From Streptomyces sp. CB09001 (lineage in GTDB: Bacteria; Actinomycetota; Actinomycetes; Streptomycetales; Streptomycetaceae): a stretch of DNA of 64,000 nt. The notes below the pieces were generated by a model that saw only the letters and a list, made by a program, of their open reading frames with translations, did not search any database and was not told the DNA's origin. A program made the position numbers and the translations under genes. The stretch covers positions 3,596,001 to 3,660,000 of the forward strand of contig NZ_CP026730.1 of assembly GCF_003369795.1 (NCBI RefSeq), given 5' to 3'. Of the stretch, positions 37,383-46,963 are shown piece by piece. Each line of letters begins with the position of its first letter. Position 1 is the stretch's first letter.

Positions 37383-38819
37383 ATGACAGCCACCTCCCTG
37401 AGCAAGGGTGCCAACGTCGCCGTCGACTCCCCCGCGGTGCGCGCCGAACTCGTGTGGTCCCCGGGACCGGGCGTCCCCGAGGTCGACGCCTCCGCCCTGC
37501 TGCTCACCTCGGCCGGACGGGTGCGGGACGACGGTGACTTCGTCTTCTACAACCAACCCCGTCACACGTCCGGCGCGGTGGGCCACCTGGGCAAGCGGGT
37601 CGGCCCCGGCACGGAGGCGGGTGTCACGACCGATGCCGTCGAAGTGGATCTGAGTGCGGTCGAGTCGGCGGTCGAACGCATCGTCCTGTGCGCCTCGGCG
37701 GACGGCGGCACCTTCGGCCGGGTCCCGGGGCTGTCGCTGCGGCTGCTGGACGCCACGAGCGGTACCGAACTGGCCCGGTTCGACATCACGGCCGGTACGG
37801 AGACCGCGCTGGTCGGCGGCGAGTTGTACCGGCGCCAGGGGGCGTGGAAATTCCGTGCGGTCGGGCAGGGCTACGCCTCCGGGCTCGCGGGGCTGGCGAC
37901 CGACTTCGGCATCACCGTCGACGACGAGGCTCCCCCGACGGGGCCCGCCACCCCGGCCACCGTCCCGCCGACGGCTCCTCCGGTGCCCGCCCGGCCGACG
38001 ACGGCCGTACCGCCGCCGCCACCGGCCTCGGCCCCGGCGCCGGCCGCCACCGGCCCCCGGCTCACCAAGGGCGAGGAGCGCCTGCCCGTGGACATGCGCA
38101 AGCGGTTGTCCCTGCGCAAGGAGCAGGTCGCGGTCAGCCTGAGCAAGCACGGGGCGGCCGGGATCACCGCGCGCGTCGTCCTCGTACTGGACGCCTCCGG
38201 GTCCATGTCCTTCCTCTATTCCAAGGGCGTCGTAGCGGACGTCGTGGAGCGGATGGCCGCCGTCGCCGCGCAGTTGGACGACGACGGGGAGATGCAGGCC
38301 TGGACCTTCGCCTCCCATCCGGCCCGCCTGCCCGACCTGCGCCTGGGCGAGCTGCCCGAGTGGCTGCGGCTGCACGTGCGGGTGGGGGAGATCAGCCTGT
38401 TCCGGCGGGGCAGGAAGAAGGGCCTGCACCCCGATCAGGTCGACATGCGGGCGGTCGGCATCCAGAACGAGGAGCAGAAGGTGATCGCCGAGGTCCGTGC
38501 CTTCGTCCGGGCCGATCCGGCACCGGTCCCGACGCTGGTGCTGTTCTTCTCCGACGGCGGTGTCTACCGCAACGCCGAGATCGAGCGGGAGCTGCGGGAA
38601 GCCGTGGAGGAGCCTGTCTTCTGGCAGTTCGTCGGGCTCGGGCGCTCCAACTACGGGGTGCTGGAGCGGTTCGACACCCTGCCGGGCCGTCGCGTCGACA
38701 ACGTCGGCTTCTTCGCCGTCGACGACATCGGCACCGTACCGGACCCGGAGCTGTACGACCGTCTGCTGTCCGAGTTCCCGTCCTGGATCACTGCCGCCGG
38801 CCGGGCGGGCATCCTCTGA
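37383..38819 (+). CDS. TerD-domain / von Willebrand A fusion protein
   Basis: 478 residues. Residues 1-180 are TerD-like ([76 protein letters not shown]). A Pro/Ala-rich linker (about 181-220) leads to a vWA domain with the MIDAS motif VLDASGSM near residue 270, and to [11 protein letters not shown] later in the domain. TerD domains bind calcium and occur in tellurite/stress-response systems. The fusion probably couples a metal-dependent adhesion module to the stress machinery. It does not lie beside other ter genes here. Function unknown. Confidence 0.87.
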   Translation: MTATSLSKGANVAVDSPAVRAELVWSPGPGVPEVDASALLLTSAGRVRDDGDFVFYNQPRHTSGAVGHLGKRVGPGTEAGVTTDAVEVDLSAVESAVERIVLCASADGGTFGRVPGLSLRLLDATSGTELARFDITAGTETALVGGELYRRQGAWKFRAVGQGYASGLAGLATDFGITVDDEAPPTGPATPATVPPTAPPVPARPTTAVPPPPPASAPAPAATGPRLTKGEERLPVDMRKRLSLRKEQVAVSLSKHGAAGITARVVLVLDASGSMSFLYSKGVVADVVERMAAVAAQLDDDGEMQAWTFASHPARLPDLRLGELPEWLRLHVRVGEISLFRRGRKKGLHPDQVDMRAVGIQNEEQKVIAEVRAFVRADPAPVPTLVLFFSDGGVYRNAEIERELREAVEEPVFWQFVGLGRSNYGVLERFDTLPGRRVDNVGFFAVDDIGTVPDPELYDRLLSEFPSWITAAGRAGIL

Positions 38820-38843
38820 ACCGCTGCCCGCCCGTGCCGGTGG

Positions 38844-39710
38844 CTATTCGGGCCGGTGTTCCGGGCCCCCGAAGTCCGGGCTGCTGTAGTCCGGGCTCGA
38901 GTAGCTCGGCCGCGGGCCCGCGTCGGGCCCGCCGTCGGGGCTGGTGAACCCGGGGCGGCCGTAGCCCAGGTGCGGCATACGACTGCTGCCCGGGGCGGCC
39001 GGTGCGGTGCGGCGCAGTGCCGCCGTGCCCGGGTCGCTGAGCGCCTCCCGGAGGAAGGGCAGTATGCCGCGTTCCAGCAGGGCCTCGTGCCAGGCGTCCC
39101 TGGCTCGGGCCACCTCCTCGTCGCGTGCGCTGTAGAAGCCGGACTCGGCCGAGGGGCGGTTGCGCAGTGCGGTGAGCAGTAGCCCCACGGCGGCGACGAG
39201 GATCGCCACCGCGGTCACGGCGCCGAACACCCATCCCGTGGTGAGCATGGTCTGGGCGAAGGTCTGCCCCGGGTCGAGCATCTTCAGGAGATAGCCGACC
39301 AGCAGGAATATCGCCGCGGCCGTGCCGGCCAGGACCGGCGCCAGGACGGCTACGACGGCGACGGCCCCCGCACCGGTCGCCTCGGCCATCTCGCCCATGG
39401 TGGCGGCCAGTCCCCCCGCGCCGGTGGCCTGCTCCTGGGAGCCTGACTCGCGCGTGGCGGGCGACGGTGCCGAGGGCGCCGGGTGGCGCAGTTCCTCGCG
39501 GACCTTCACGTAGTGCTGGTACTCGGTCGTGGCCGCCGCCGTGATGAGGGCGGTGGCGTTGAGTGCCATGGTGCGCAGTTGTTCGGAGTTGAGCCGCTGA
39601 CCGACGGCGGCCAGCTCCGGGCGGTGTGGTGCGGAGCGCAGCGCCTCGTCGAGGATCCGCTCGTACTCTTGGCGGTCCTCGCTCGGCAGGTGCTGCGGAA
39701 CGCTGTTCAT
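38844..39710 (-). CDS. Two-helix membrane protein of unknown function
   Basis: 288 residues from the ATG at 39710, which has GGGGG six bases upstream; an ATG at 39716 has no spacer. A cytoplasmic head of about 110 residues precedes two long hydrophobic helices (about 115-145 and 160-185). The C-terminal 70 residues are Pro/Ser/Gly/Tyr-rich (YGRPGFTSPDGGP, SYSSPDYSSPDFGG). It is convergent with the TerD/vWA gene, with 24 bp between the stops. Family not recognised. Confidence 0.75.
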   Translation of the reverse strand: MNSVPQHLPSEDRQEYERILDEALRSAPHRPELAAVGQRLNSEQLRTMALNATALITAAATTEYQHYVKVREELRHPAPSAPSPATRESGSQEQATGAGGLAATMGEMAEATGAGAVAVVAVLAPVLAGTAAAIFLLVGYLLKMLDPGQTFAQTMLTTGWVFGAVTAVAILVAAVGLLLTALRNRPSAESGFYSARDEEVARARDAWHEALLERGILPFLREALSDPGTAALRRTAPAAPGSSRMPHLGYGRPGFTSPDGGPDAGPRPSYSSPDYSSPDFGGPEHRPE

Positions 39711-39898
39711 GTGCATCCCCCGATGCTCCGTAGGGCTTGGGGCTCGCATGCCAACGAGCCGTCGGGCAGAAACGGAGGGGAGCCTGCTACGGATAAGCCG
39801 ATGGTAGAGCGGTGACGGCGGACGGTGACAGGGGGTTTCCAGAAATTGGGTGCCGGTCTGTACGAACGGTACCCCCGCGAAAGCCGTCCGGTGAACGG

Positions 39899-40990
39899 TC
39901 AGACGTCCAAGGGAAGCTGTTGGACCAGCAGCTTTCCGGCCATGGTCACGCCGCCGTCCATCGCGATGGCCAGGCCCTCCGCGTAGACGTGCGGTCCCTC
40001 GACCACGGTGCGGGTGTCGTCCTCGCCGTCCTCGGAGCCGACTTCGCCCAGCAGGTAGGGGATGGGGCTGTGACCGTGAACGATCCGGGTGCCGCCGTAC
40101 GTATCAAGCAGTGAGCGCACGGCGTCGGCGCCGCCCTCGTCGCGGAAGGAGAAGCGCTTGGTGAACTTGCGGAACAGGTCCCACACCTCCTCCGCGTCGT
40201 TGCGCGTGAGCGTCTCGCGGACGGTGTCGTTGACCTCTTCGATGGAGCGGCCGTAGTCGAGGTAGGTCGTGGCGTCCGAGTGGACCAGGAGGTGGTCGTC
40301 GACCTCCTCCATGGCGTCGAGGCGGGCCATCCACTGCAGGTGGTGGTCCTGCAGGCGGTCCATGTCGGTCTTCTGGCCGCCGTTCAGCAGCCAGGCGGCC
40401 TGGAAGGTGGCGGTGCCCGCCCCGGAGTTGACGGGCGTGTCGCCGAAGCGCTTGGCGCCGAGCAGCAGCAGCTCGTGGTTGCCCATCAGCGCCTTGCAGT
40501 AGCCGCCGGCCGCGGCGGCCTCGGCGGACAGCCGCATCACCAGGTCGATGACGCCGATGCCGTCCGGGCCGCGGTCGGTGAAGTCGCCGAGGAACCACAG
40601 CCGGGAGGTGCCCGCGCACCACTGGCCGGCGTCGTCGACGAGGCCCTTCTCCCGCAGGGCGGCCAGCAGCTCGTCCAGGTAGCCGTGCACGTCGCCGACG
40701 ACGAACAGGGGGCCCTGCCCGGTGGCGGGCTGCTGCACCGCCGCCGGTGCCGGCTCGACGGTGACCTGAACCGTGTCACCCCGACGGATGACGGGCAGAT
40801 CGCGCTGCGTGGGCGTGTAGCCCTCGGGAAGGGCCTCCTCGAGCTCCTCCTCGGAGGGAGGCGCGGACTCGCCCGTGTGCGTGCCGGGGGCAGCGTACGG
40901 AGCGGTCTCGTGGACGTACGCGGGTACCCGGAAGTCGCGCACCGTCGCCGTCCGCTCCACCTCGGGTCCCTGACCGGCCCCCTGAGTCAT
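39899..40990 (-). CDS. Calcineurin-like metallophosphoesterase
   Basis: 363 residues from the ATG at 40990, preceded by GGAGGGG. An N-terminal low-complexity region of about 100 residues is followed by the metallophosphoesterase motifs GDVHG, GDFTDRGPD, GNHE and HGHSP in order. The family is PPP-type serine/threonine phosphatase-like. Substrate unknown; cytoplasmic. The 149-bp gap before the membrane-protein gene is empty of recognisable features. Confidence 0.9.
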   Translation of the reverse strand: MTQGAGQGPEVERTATVRDFRVPAYVHETAPYAAPGTHTGESAPPSEEELEEALPEGYTPTQRDLPVIRRGDTVQVTVEPAPAAVQQPATGQGPLFVVGDVHGYLDELLAALREKGLVDDAGQWCAGTSRLWFLGDFTDRGPDGIGVIDLVMRLSAEAAAAGGYCKALMGNHELLLLGAKRFGDTPVNSGAGTATFQAAWLLNGGQKTDMDRLQDHHLQWMARLDAMEEVDDHLLVHSDATTYLDYGRSIEEVNDTVRETLTRNDAEEVWDLFRKFTKRFSFRDEGGADAVRSLLDTYGGTRIVHGHSPIPYLLGEVGSEDGEDDTRTVVEGPHVYAEGLAIAMDGGVTMAGKLLVQQLPLDV

Positions 40991-41449
40991 CGACCCCTCC
41001 ACCATCGCGCCGCATCTGCACCGCTTCGGACTGCCTGGTCGCAGCGGCCCGCGGTGTGTGGGCCCATCATAGGAATGCGGATCGCGCTGTGTGATGACCC
41101 AGGGGTGGTGAATCAGGCCAGGACTCCGGTTCGCTGCGGCTTTCGCCCTGATTGGGCCCGGCTTCGCCCGCCCGCGACCGTGGCCCGGCCGTGGTTCTGC
41201 CGTGTTCCGGACGTGCCGGGTGTGGCCCTCGCCGCCCTGTTTCGCCGTCGTTCCGCGTCGTCGTTCTTCGTCGTTCTTCGGGGCAGCTCGCCGCTCTTCG
41301 TCGTGCTTCGCCGTTCCACCGTGCTTCCCGCCGCGACCGGGACGCGCCGCCGTGCGGTGCGCTGCCGGGCTCCAGGGGGCGTCGGCCGGGTCGTGCGTAC
41401 GGCCGCGACCCGGTCCCGCATCCGGCGTCCCGGGGGTGCCGGACGACCC
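40991..41449. other. 459-bp noncoding gap with 10-bp-periodic GC-rich repeat
   Basis: No reading frame with family similarity was found. From 41261 to about 41330 the sequence falls into 10-base units of the type TCGTTCTTCG: two exact copies at 41261-41280, then related units CCGCTCTTCG and TCGTGCTTCG at 41291-41310. Nothing else is recognised. Confidence 0.6.
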
Positions 41450-42562
41450 CTACTCGCCCTCCGGCGACCGCGGTGGGCTGACCGTCGTACGCGGCGGGCG
41501 CCGCTGCGACGAGGTACGCACGATCAGTTCGGTCGGTATGACCTGCTCGACCGGCTGGTCGGAGTGCAGCCCCTCGATCGCGTCGATGAGGACCTGGATC
41601 ACGGCGGTGCCGATGCGGCGGGGCTTCAACGAGAGGGTGGTGATGGGCGGCTCGGTGCTGGCGTACACGGTGGACTCGCTGCAGCAGACCAGCAACAGGT
41701 CCTCGGGAACGCGCAGGCCGTAGCGGCGGGCGGCGGCGAGCAGGTCGGTGCCGTTCGGATCGAACAGCCCGTATACGGCGTCGGGCCGGTCGGGGCGGGC
41801 GAGCAGCCGGTCGGCGGCGACCGCGCCGGCGCACGGGTCGTGCGCGGGGTAGGCCTCGTAGACCGGGTCCTGGCCGACGCGCTCGCACCAGCGCAGGTAG
41901 GCGGTGGTCGACAGATGGGTGTACGTGTCGGTCGTGGTACCGGTGAGCAGGCCGATCCTGCGGGCGCCCGCGTCGGCGAGGTGGTCGAGGATGCCGAGTA
42001 CGGCCGCCTCGTGGTCGTTGTCCACCCAGGCGGTGACCGGCAGTGAGCCGGCCGGGCGACCGTCGGAGACGACGGGCAGGCCCTGGCGGACGAGTTCGCT
42101 GACGACCGGGTCGTGGTCCGAGGGGTCGATGACGACCGTGCCGTCGAGCGCGACGTTGGACCACACGTCGTGACGGGACGTCGCCGGGAGGATGACGAGG
42201 GCGTAGCCGCGGGCGAGCGCGGCGGACGTGGCGGCGCGCGCCATCTCGGCGAAGTACGCGAACTCGGTGAAGGTGAAAGGTTCATCCCCGTACGTCGTCA
42301 CGGTCAGGCCGATGAGTCCGGACTTGCCGGTGCGGAGTGTGCGGGCGGCCGCCGAGGGCCGGTAGCCCAGTCGGTCGGCGACCTCGCGCACATGGCGCCG
42401 GGTGGCATCCGGGAGTCGGCCCTTGCCGTTGAGGGCGTCGGAGACGGTAGTGATGGATACTCCGGCGGCGGCGGCCACGTCCCTGATGCCTGCCCGACCC
42501 GGCCGACTGCCTCGACGTGAGGTTTCCGCGCGGCTCACCTGGTGCTTCCCTGCTGCTGTCAT
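41450..42562 (-). CDS. LacI-family transcriptional regulator
   Basis: 370 residues from the ATG at 42562. The HTH is GIRDVAAAAGVSITTVSDALNGKGRLPDATRRHVREVADRLGYRP. A periplasmic-binding-like effector domain follows (LIGLTVTTYGDEPF, FDPNGTDLLAAARRYGLRVPEDLLLV). It should bind a palindromic operator and a small ligand, often a sugar. The target is probably itself or nearby genes; the next gene (hisC) is divergent across 419 bp. Ligand unknown. Confidence 0.9.
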   Translation of the reverse strand: MTAAGKHQVSRAETSRRGSRPGRAGIRDVAAAAGVSITTVSDALNGKGRLPDATRRHVREVADRLGYRPSAAARTLRTGKSGLIGLTVTTYGDEPFTFTEFAYFAEMARAATSAALARGYALVILPATSRHDVWSNVALDGTVVIDPSDHDPVVSELVRQGLPVVSDGRPAGSLPVTAWVDNDHEAAVLGILDHLADAGARRIGLLTGTTTDTYTHLSTTAYLRWCERVGQDPVYEAYPAHDPCAGAVAADRLLARPDRPDAVYGLFDPNGTDLLAAARRYGLRVPEDLLLVCCSESTVYASTEPPITTLSLKPRRIGTAVIQVLIDAIEGLHSDQPVEQVIPTELIVRTSSQRRPPRTTVSPPRSPEGE

Positions 42563-42981
42563 GGCGAGCCGATAGTAGGGCTCATGGGGTGGGGTAGTGC
42601 GGACGCATATGCACGCGTTGACAGTCACGTTTCTGCAAGATCATTAATGCTTAACGGCCTTGGAAAGTAAGCCAGTTGAGCCCATCCACCCCATTACCTG
42701 GCGCGTTGACCAGTGAGGGCCTGCGGGGTGGCGGATGTTGCGAAGAGGTCTCAACTCACCTGCACGAGGGATGCGCGCCACGGCGCGAGCCACCGGCGCG
42801 TAGATATATGTGCGGCGCGCCCCCCGAATCGTGCGCCTTCGTGCACTGATGCCCCTGATGCCAGTGTGACGAACGAGGTCTGCTCCCACCTCTCCCGTCT
42901 CTCCCGCCTATACGCAGCGGCGGTGAATCCTCATAAGGTGAGAAGTATTCGATGCCGGTGCTGGTCACGAGGAGGACTGCG
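42563..42981 (+). promoter_or_regulatory. 419-bp divergent intergenic region upstream of hisC
   Basis: No gene was found. TTGACA at 42618-42623 is followed, 17 bases later, by TCATTA at 42641-42646, a near-consensus housekeeping promoter reading toward hisC that would give a leader of about 330 bases. An octamer palindrome GCATATGC lies at 42606-42613, near the LacI start. The final part carries a clear GAGGAGG ribosome site for hisC. Confidence 0.35.
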
Positions 42982-44061
42982 GTGAGCGAGACGAGCCCCA
43001 AGCTGCGCGCCGAGCTGGAGGGGATTCCCACCTACAAGCCGGGCAAGCCCGCCGCGGCCGACGGCCCGGTGGCCTACAAGCTGTCCTCCAACGAGAACCC
43101 GTACCCGCCGCTGCCGGGAGTGATGGAGACGGTGACGGCCGCCGCTTCCTCCTTCAACCGCTACCCGGACATGGCCTGCACGTCGCTGATGGCCGAGCTG
43201 TCCGACCGCTTCGGGGTGCCCCTGGCCCACCTGGCCACCGGCACCGGCTCGGTCGGTGTGGCCCAGCAGCTGATCCAGGCGACCTCGGGCCCCGGCGACG
43301 AGGTGATCTACGCCTGGCGCTCCTTCGAGGCGTACCCGATCATCACGCAGATCAGCGGCGCGAGGTCCGTGCAGGTGCCGCTGACGCCGGACGAGGTGCA
43401 CGACCTGGACGCCATGGCGGACGCGATCACCGACCGCACCCGCCTGATCTTCGTCTGCAACCCCAACAACCCCACGGGCACGGTGGTGCGGCGGGCCGAG
43501 CTGGAGCGGTTCCTGGACCGGGTGCCGAGCGACGTGCTGGTGGTCCTGGACGAGGCCTACCGCGAGTTCATCCGGGACGCCGAGGTTCCGGACGGCGTCG
43601 AGTTCTACCGTGAGCGGTCCAACGTCTGCGTTCTGCGCACCTTCTCCAAGGCCTACGGCCTGGCGGGACTGCGGGTCGGGTTCGCGATCGCCCACGAGCC
43701 GGTGGCGGCGGCGCTGCGCAAGACGGCGGTGCCCTTCGGGGTCAGCCAGATCGCGCAGGAGGCGGCGATCGCCTCGCTGCGCGCGGAGGACGAGCTGATC
43801 GGCCGGGTCGGCTCCCTGGTGTGCGAGCGCACGCGGGTGGCCGACGCGCTGCGCGCGCAGGGCTGGACGGTGCCGGAGACCCAGGCCAACTTCGTCTGGC
43901 TGCGGCTGGGGGAGCGCACGCTCGCCTTCGCGAACGCCTGTGAGCAGGCCGGCGTGGTCGTCCGCCCCTTCGCGGGCGAGGGCGTGCGCGTGACGGTCGG
44001 GGAGAGCGAGGCGAACGACATCTTCCTGAAGGTGTCGGAGGAGTTCCGCAAGGAGCTGTAG
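42982..44061 (+). CDS. hisC: Histidinol-phosphate aminotransferase family (HisC-type)
   Basis: 359 residues from the GTG at 42982, chosen because GAGGAGG precedes it; an ATG ten codons upstream has no site. Class II PLP aminotransferase: [35 protein letters not shown] and the PLP lysine in [19 protein letters not shown]. It converts imidazole-acetol phosphate to histidinol phosphate or acts on aromatic amino acids. It lies outside the his operon, so a second copy with aromatic activity is possible. A hairpin follows. Confidence 0.92.
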   Translation: MSETSPKLRAELEGIPTYKPGKPAAADGPVAYKLSSNENPYPPLPGVMETVTAAASSFNRYPDMACTSLMAELSDRFGVPLAHLATGTGSVGVAQQLIQATSGPGDEVIYAWRSFEAYPIITQISGARSVQVPLTPDEVHDLDAMADAITDRTRLIFVCNPNNPTGTVVRRAELERFLDRVPSDVLVVLDEAYREFIRDAEVPDGVEFYRERSNVCVLRTFSKAYGLAGLRVGFAIAHEPVAAALRKTAVPFGVSQIAQEAAIASLRAEDELIGRVGSLVCERTRVADALRAQGWTVPETQANFVWLRLGERTLAFANACEQAGVVVRPFAGEGVRVTVGESEANDIFLKVSEEFRKEL

Positions 44062-44083
44062 CCCCGCACGGGTCGGGACGACG

Positions 44084-44115
44084 AAGCGCGGGACGGCAGG
44101 TGCCGTCCCGCGCTT
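44084..44115 (+). terminator. Hairpin terminator of hisC
   Basis: 14-bp perfect stem (AAGCGCGGGACGGC and complement) with loop AGGT, 23 bp after the hisC stop. Confidence 0.8.
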
Positions 44116-44242
44116 GCGCATGCCGCGAGGCCGTCACCCTCCCTCTAATTCAACGGTTTGTTGAAGTTCCGGCGGAGGGGTTGACGTCACAGGGGACCCC
44201 CCTTCCGGTGTCGAAAAGCAGTAGGTCATAATTGCTTGTGAA

Positions 44243-44258
44243 TGTGAACGCGTTCACA
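44243..44258. promoter_or_regulatory. Rex operator upstream of cydABCD
   Basis: TGTGAACGCGTTCACA is a perfect 16-base palindrome and identical to the Rex operator consensus known from S. coelicolor. It lies 93 bp before the cydA start and just after a plausible -10 (CATAAT, 44227-44232). Rex releases this site when NADH rises relative to NAD, so cyd is expressed under oxygen limitation. Confidence 0.93.
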
Positions 44259-44350
44259 AGCGTGTCCCGATTGCGCCCGCGCTGGGTGTGACAAACACGC
44301 TCAAACTGCCGCTGACCACGGCGGTGTGGCGATGTGAGGAGAGTGACCAC

Positions 44351-45856
44351 GTGGACCTGGCTCTGGCGCCGGAGACGCTGGCGCGATGGCAGTTCGGCAT
44401 CACGACCGTCTACCACTTCCTGTTCGTCCCGCTGACGATCTCGCTGGCCGCCCTCACGGCCGGACTGCAGACCGCCTGGGTCCGCACGGAGAAGGAGAAG
44501 TACCTCAGGGCGACGAAGTTCTGGGGGAAGCTCTTCCTGATCAACATCGCGATGGGTGTCGTCACCGGCATCGTGCAGGAGTTCCAGTTCGGCATGAACT
44601 GGTCCGACTACTCCCGCTTCGTCGGTGACGTCTTCGGTGCCCCGCTCGCCTTCGAGGCGCTGATCGCCTTCTTCTTCGAGTCCACCTTCATCGGCCTGTG
44701 GATCTTCGGCTGGGACAAGCTGCCCAAGAAGATCCACCTGGCCTGCATCTGGATGGTCTCGATCGGCACCCTGCTGTCGGCCTACTTCATCCTCGCGGCC
44801 AACTCCTGGATGCAGCACCCCGTCGGCTACCGGATCAACGAGGAGAAGGGCCGCGCCGAACTCACCGACTTCTGGCAGGTCCTCACCCAGAACACCACCC
44901 TCAACCAGGTCTTCCACAGCTTCTCGGCGGCCTTCCTCACGGGCGGCGCCTTCATGGTCGGCATCGCCGCCTTCCACCTGATGCGCAAGAAGCACATCCC
45001 GGTGATGCGGACCTCGCTCCGGCTCGGCCTGGTGACCCTGGCGGTCGGCGGCCTGCTCACCGCGGTCAGCGGCGACACCCTCGGCAAGGTCATGTACGAG
45101 CAGCAGCCCATGAAGATGGCCGCCGCCGAGGCCCTGTGGGACGGCGAGAAGCCCGCACCGTTCTCGGTCTTCGCCTACGGGGACGTGGACAAGGGACACA
45201 ACAAGGTCGCCCTGGAGATCCCCGGACTGCTCTCCTTCCTCGCCCACAGCGACTTCGAGTCCTACGTGCCCGGTATCAACGACACCAACAAGGCCCTCCA
45301 GGAGCAGTTCGGGCCCGGTGACTACAAGCCCATCGTCCCCGTCGCCTACTGGGGCTTCCGCTGGATGATCGGCTTCGGCATGGCGTCCTTCTCCCTCGGC
45401 CTGCTGGGCCTGTGGCTGACGCGGAAGCGTTTCCTGCTGCCACCGGCCCTGCGTACCGGGGAGGACGAGGTCCCGCACCTGGTGCTGCTGAGGAAGCCGC
45501 TCGGGGCGAAACTCTCCCGGATGTACTGGCTGCTGGCGCTGTGGACGATGGCGTTCCCGCTGATCGCCAACTCCTGGGGCTGGATCTTCACGGAGATGGG
45601 CCGGCAGCCCTGGGTGGTCTACGGCGTGATGCAGACCCGGGACGCCGTCTCCCCCGGTGTCTCCACTGCCGAGGTCATCATCTCGATGTCCGTCTTCACC
45701 CTGCTGTACGCCGTCCTGGCCGTCATCGAGGTCAAGCTCCTGGCGAAGTACGTGAAGGCCGGACCGCCCGAGCTGACCGAGGCCGACCTCAACCCGCCCA
45801 CGAAGATCGGCGGCGATCTCCGTGACGCCGACAAGCCGATGGCCTTCTCGTACTAG
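44351..45856 (+). CDS. cydA: Cytochrome bd oxidase subunit I
   Basis: 501 residues from the GTG at 44351 preceded by GAGGAGAG. Nine hydrophobic helices. H22 in QFGITTVYHFLFVPLT corresponds to a heme b ligand. NQVFHSFSAAFLTGG carries the next heme histidine. GRQPW near the C-terminus is the conserved quinol-oxidase motif. The Q-loop is short, as in actinobacterial CydA. Together with CydB it reduces oxygen with high affinity. It is the first gene of cydA-cydB-cydCD under the Rex operator. Confidence 0.97.
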   Translation: MDLALAPETLARWQFGITTVYHFLFVPLTISLAALTAGLQTAWVRTEKEKYLRATKFWGKLFLINIAMGVVTGIVQEFQFGMNWSDYSRFVGDVFGAPLAFEALIAFFFESTFIGLWIFGWDKLPKKIHLACIWMVSIGTLLSAYFILAANSWMQHPVGYRINEEKGRAELTDFWQVLTQNTTLNQVFHSFSAAFLTGGAFMVGIAAFHLMRKKHIPVMRTSLRLGLVTLAVGGLLTAVSGDTLGKVMYEQQPMKMAAAEALWDGEKPAPFSVFAYGDVDKGHNKVALEIPGLLSFLAHSDFESYVPGINDTNKALQEQFGPGDYKPIVPVAYWGFRWMIGFGMASFSLGLLGLWLTRKRFLLPPALRTGEDEVPHLVLLRKPLGAKLSRMYWLLALWTMAFPLIANSWGWIFTEMGRQPWVVYGVMQTRDAVSPGVSTAEVIISMSVFTLLYAVLAVIEVKLLAKYVKAGPPELTEADLNPPTKIGGDLRDADKPMAFSY

Positions 45857-45876
45857 GCCGAGGGAGCTGCACAGTC

Positions 45877-46881
45877 ATGGAACTGCACGACGTCTGGTTC
45901 GTTCTGATCGCCGTCCTGTGGACCGGCTACTTCTTCCTGGAGGGCTTCGACTTCGGGGTGGGGGTGCTCACCAAGCTGCTCGCCCGCAACCGGGCCGAGA
46001 AGCGGGTGCTGATCAACACCATCGGGCCCGTGTGGGACGGCAACGAGGTGTGGCTGCTCACGGCCGGCGGTGCCACCTTCGCCGCCTTCCCCGAGTGGTA
46101 CGCCACGCTCTTCTCCGGGTTCTACCTTCCCCTGCTGGTCATCCTGGTCTGCCTGATCGTCCGCGGGGTCGCCTTCGAGTACCGCGTGAAGCGGCCCGAG
46201 GAGAACTGGCAGCGCAACTGGGAGACGGCGATCTTCTGGACCTCGCTGCTCCCCGCGTTCCTGTGGGGCGTGGCCTTCGGCAACATCGTCCACGGCGTGG
46301 AGATCGACCGGAACCTGGAGTACGTCGGCTCGGTCTGGGACCTGCTCAACCCGTACGCCCTCCTCGGCGGCCTGGTGACGCTGACGCTGTTCACCTTCCA
46401 CGGCACGGTGTTCACCGCGCTCAAGACCGTCGGTGAGATCCGTGAGCGGGCGCGGACCCTGGCGCTGCGGGTCGGTCTGGTCACGGCCGTACTGGCCCTC
46501 GCCTTCCTGCTCTGGACGCAGGCCGCCAGCGGGGACGCCAAGAGCCTGGTCGCCCTCGTGGTGGCCGTGGCCGCCCTGGTCGCCGCGCTGATGACGAACC
46601 AGGCGGGGCGGGAGGGCTGGTCGTTCGCCCTGTCCGGCGTCACCATCGTGGCCGCCGTGGCGATGCTCTTCCTGACGCTCTTCCCGAACGTCATGCCGTC
46701 GACGCTGAACGCGGACTGGAGCCTCACCGTCACCAACGCCTCGTCCAGCGCCTACACGCTGAAGATCATGACCTGGCTGGCCGTGATCGCCACGCCCGTC
46801 GTCCTGCTCTACCAGGGCTGGACGTACTGGGTGTTCCGCAAGCGCATCGGCACCCAGCACCTCGCCGACGCCGCGCACTGA
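45877..46881 (+). CDS. cydB: Cytochrome bd oxidase subunit II
   Basis: 334 residues. MELHDVWFVLIAVLWTGYFFLEGFDFGVGVL is the CydB N-terminus; GPVWDGNEVWLLTAGGATFAAFPEWYATLFSGFYLPLLVIL is a signature, with eight hydrophobic helices in all. It starts 21 bp after cydA and completes the oxidase. A parS lies 13 bp after its stop. Confidence 0.97.
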   Translation: MELHDVWFVLIAVLWTGYFFLEGFDFGVGVLTKLLARNRAEKRVLINTIGPVWDGNEVWLLTAGGATFAAFPEWYATLFSGFYLPLLVILVCLIVRGVAFEYRVKRPEENWQRNWETAIFWTSLLPAFLWGVAFGNIVHGVEIDRNLEYVGSVWDLLNPYALLGGLVTLTLFTFHGTVFTALKTVGEIRERARTLALRVGLVTAVLALAFLLWTQAASGDAKSLVALVVAVAALVAALMTNQAGREGWSFALSGVTIVAAVAMLFLTLFPNVMPSTLNADWSLTVTNASSSAYTLKIMTWLAVIATPVVLLYQGWTYWVFRKRIGTQHLADAAH

Positions 46882-46893
46882 GTCCTGGGGTGC

Positions 46894-46907
46894 GTTTCAC
46901 GTGAAAC
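46894..46907. promoter_or_regulatory. parS site between cydB and cydCD
   Basis: Exact core. One extra base pairs on each side. 56 bp centre to centre from the next site. Confidence 0.9.
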
Positions 46908-46949
46908 GTTGCGAAACGCTGGAACGCATCCCGCCGGGCAGGAAGGCCT

Positions 46950-46963
46950 GTTTCACGTGAAAC
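46950..46963. promoter_or_regulatory. parS site overlapping the cydCD start codon
   Basis: Exact core at 46950-46963. The probable GTG start of cydCD (46957-46959) lies inside it, with GGAAGG (46941-46946) upstream. A ParB site directly over a translation start is unusual. Confidence 0.9.
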
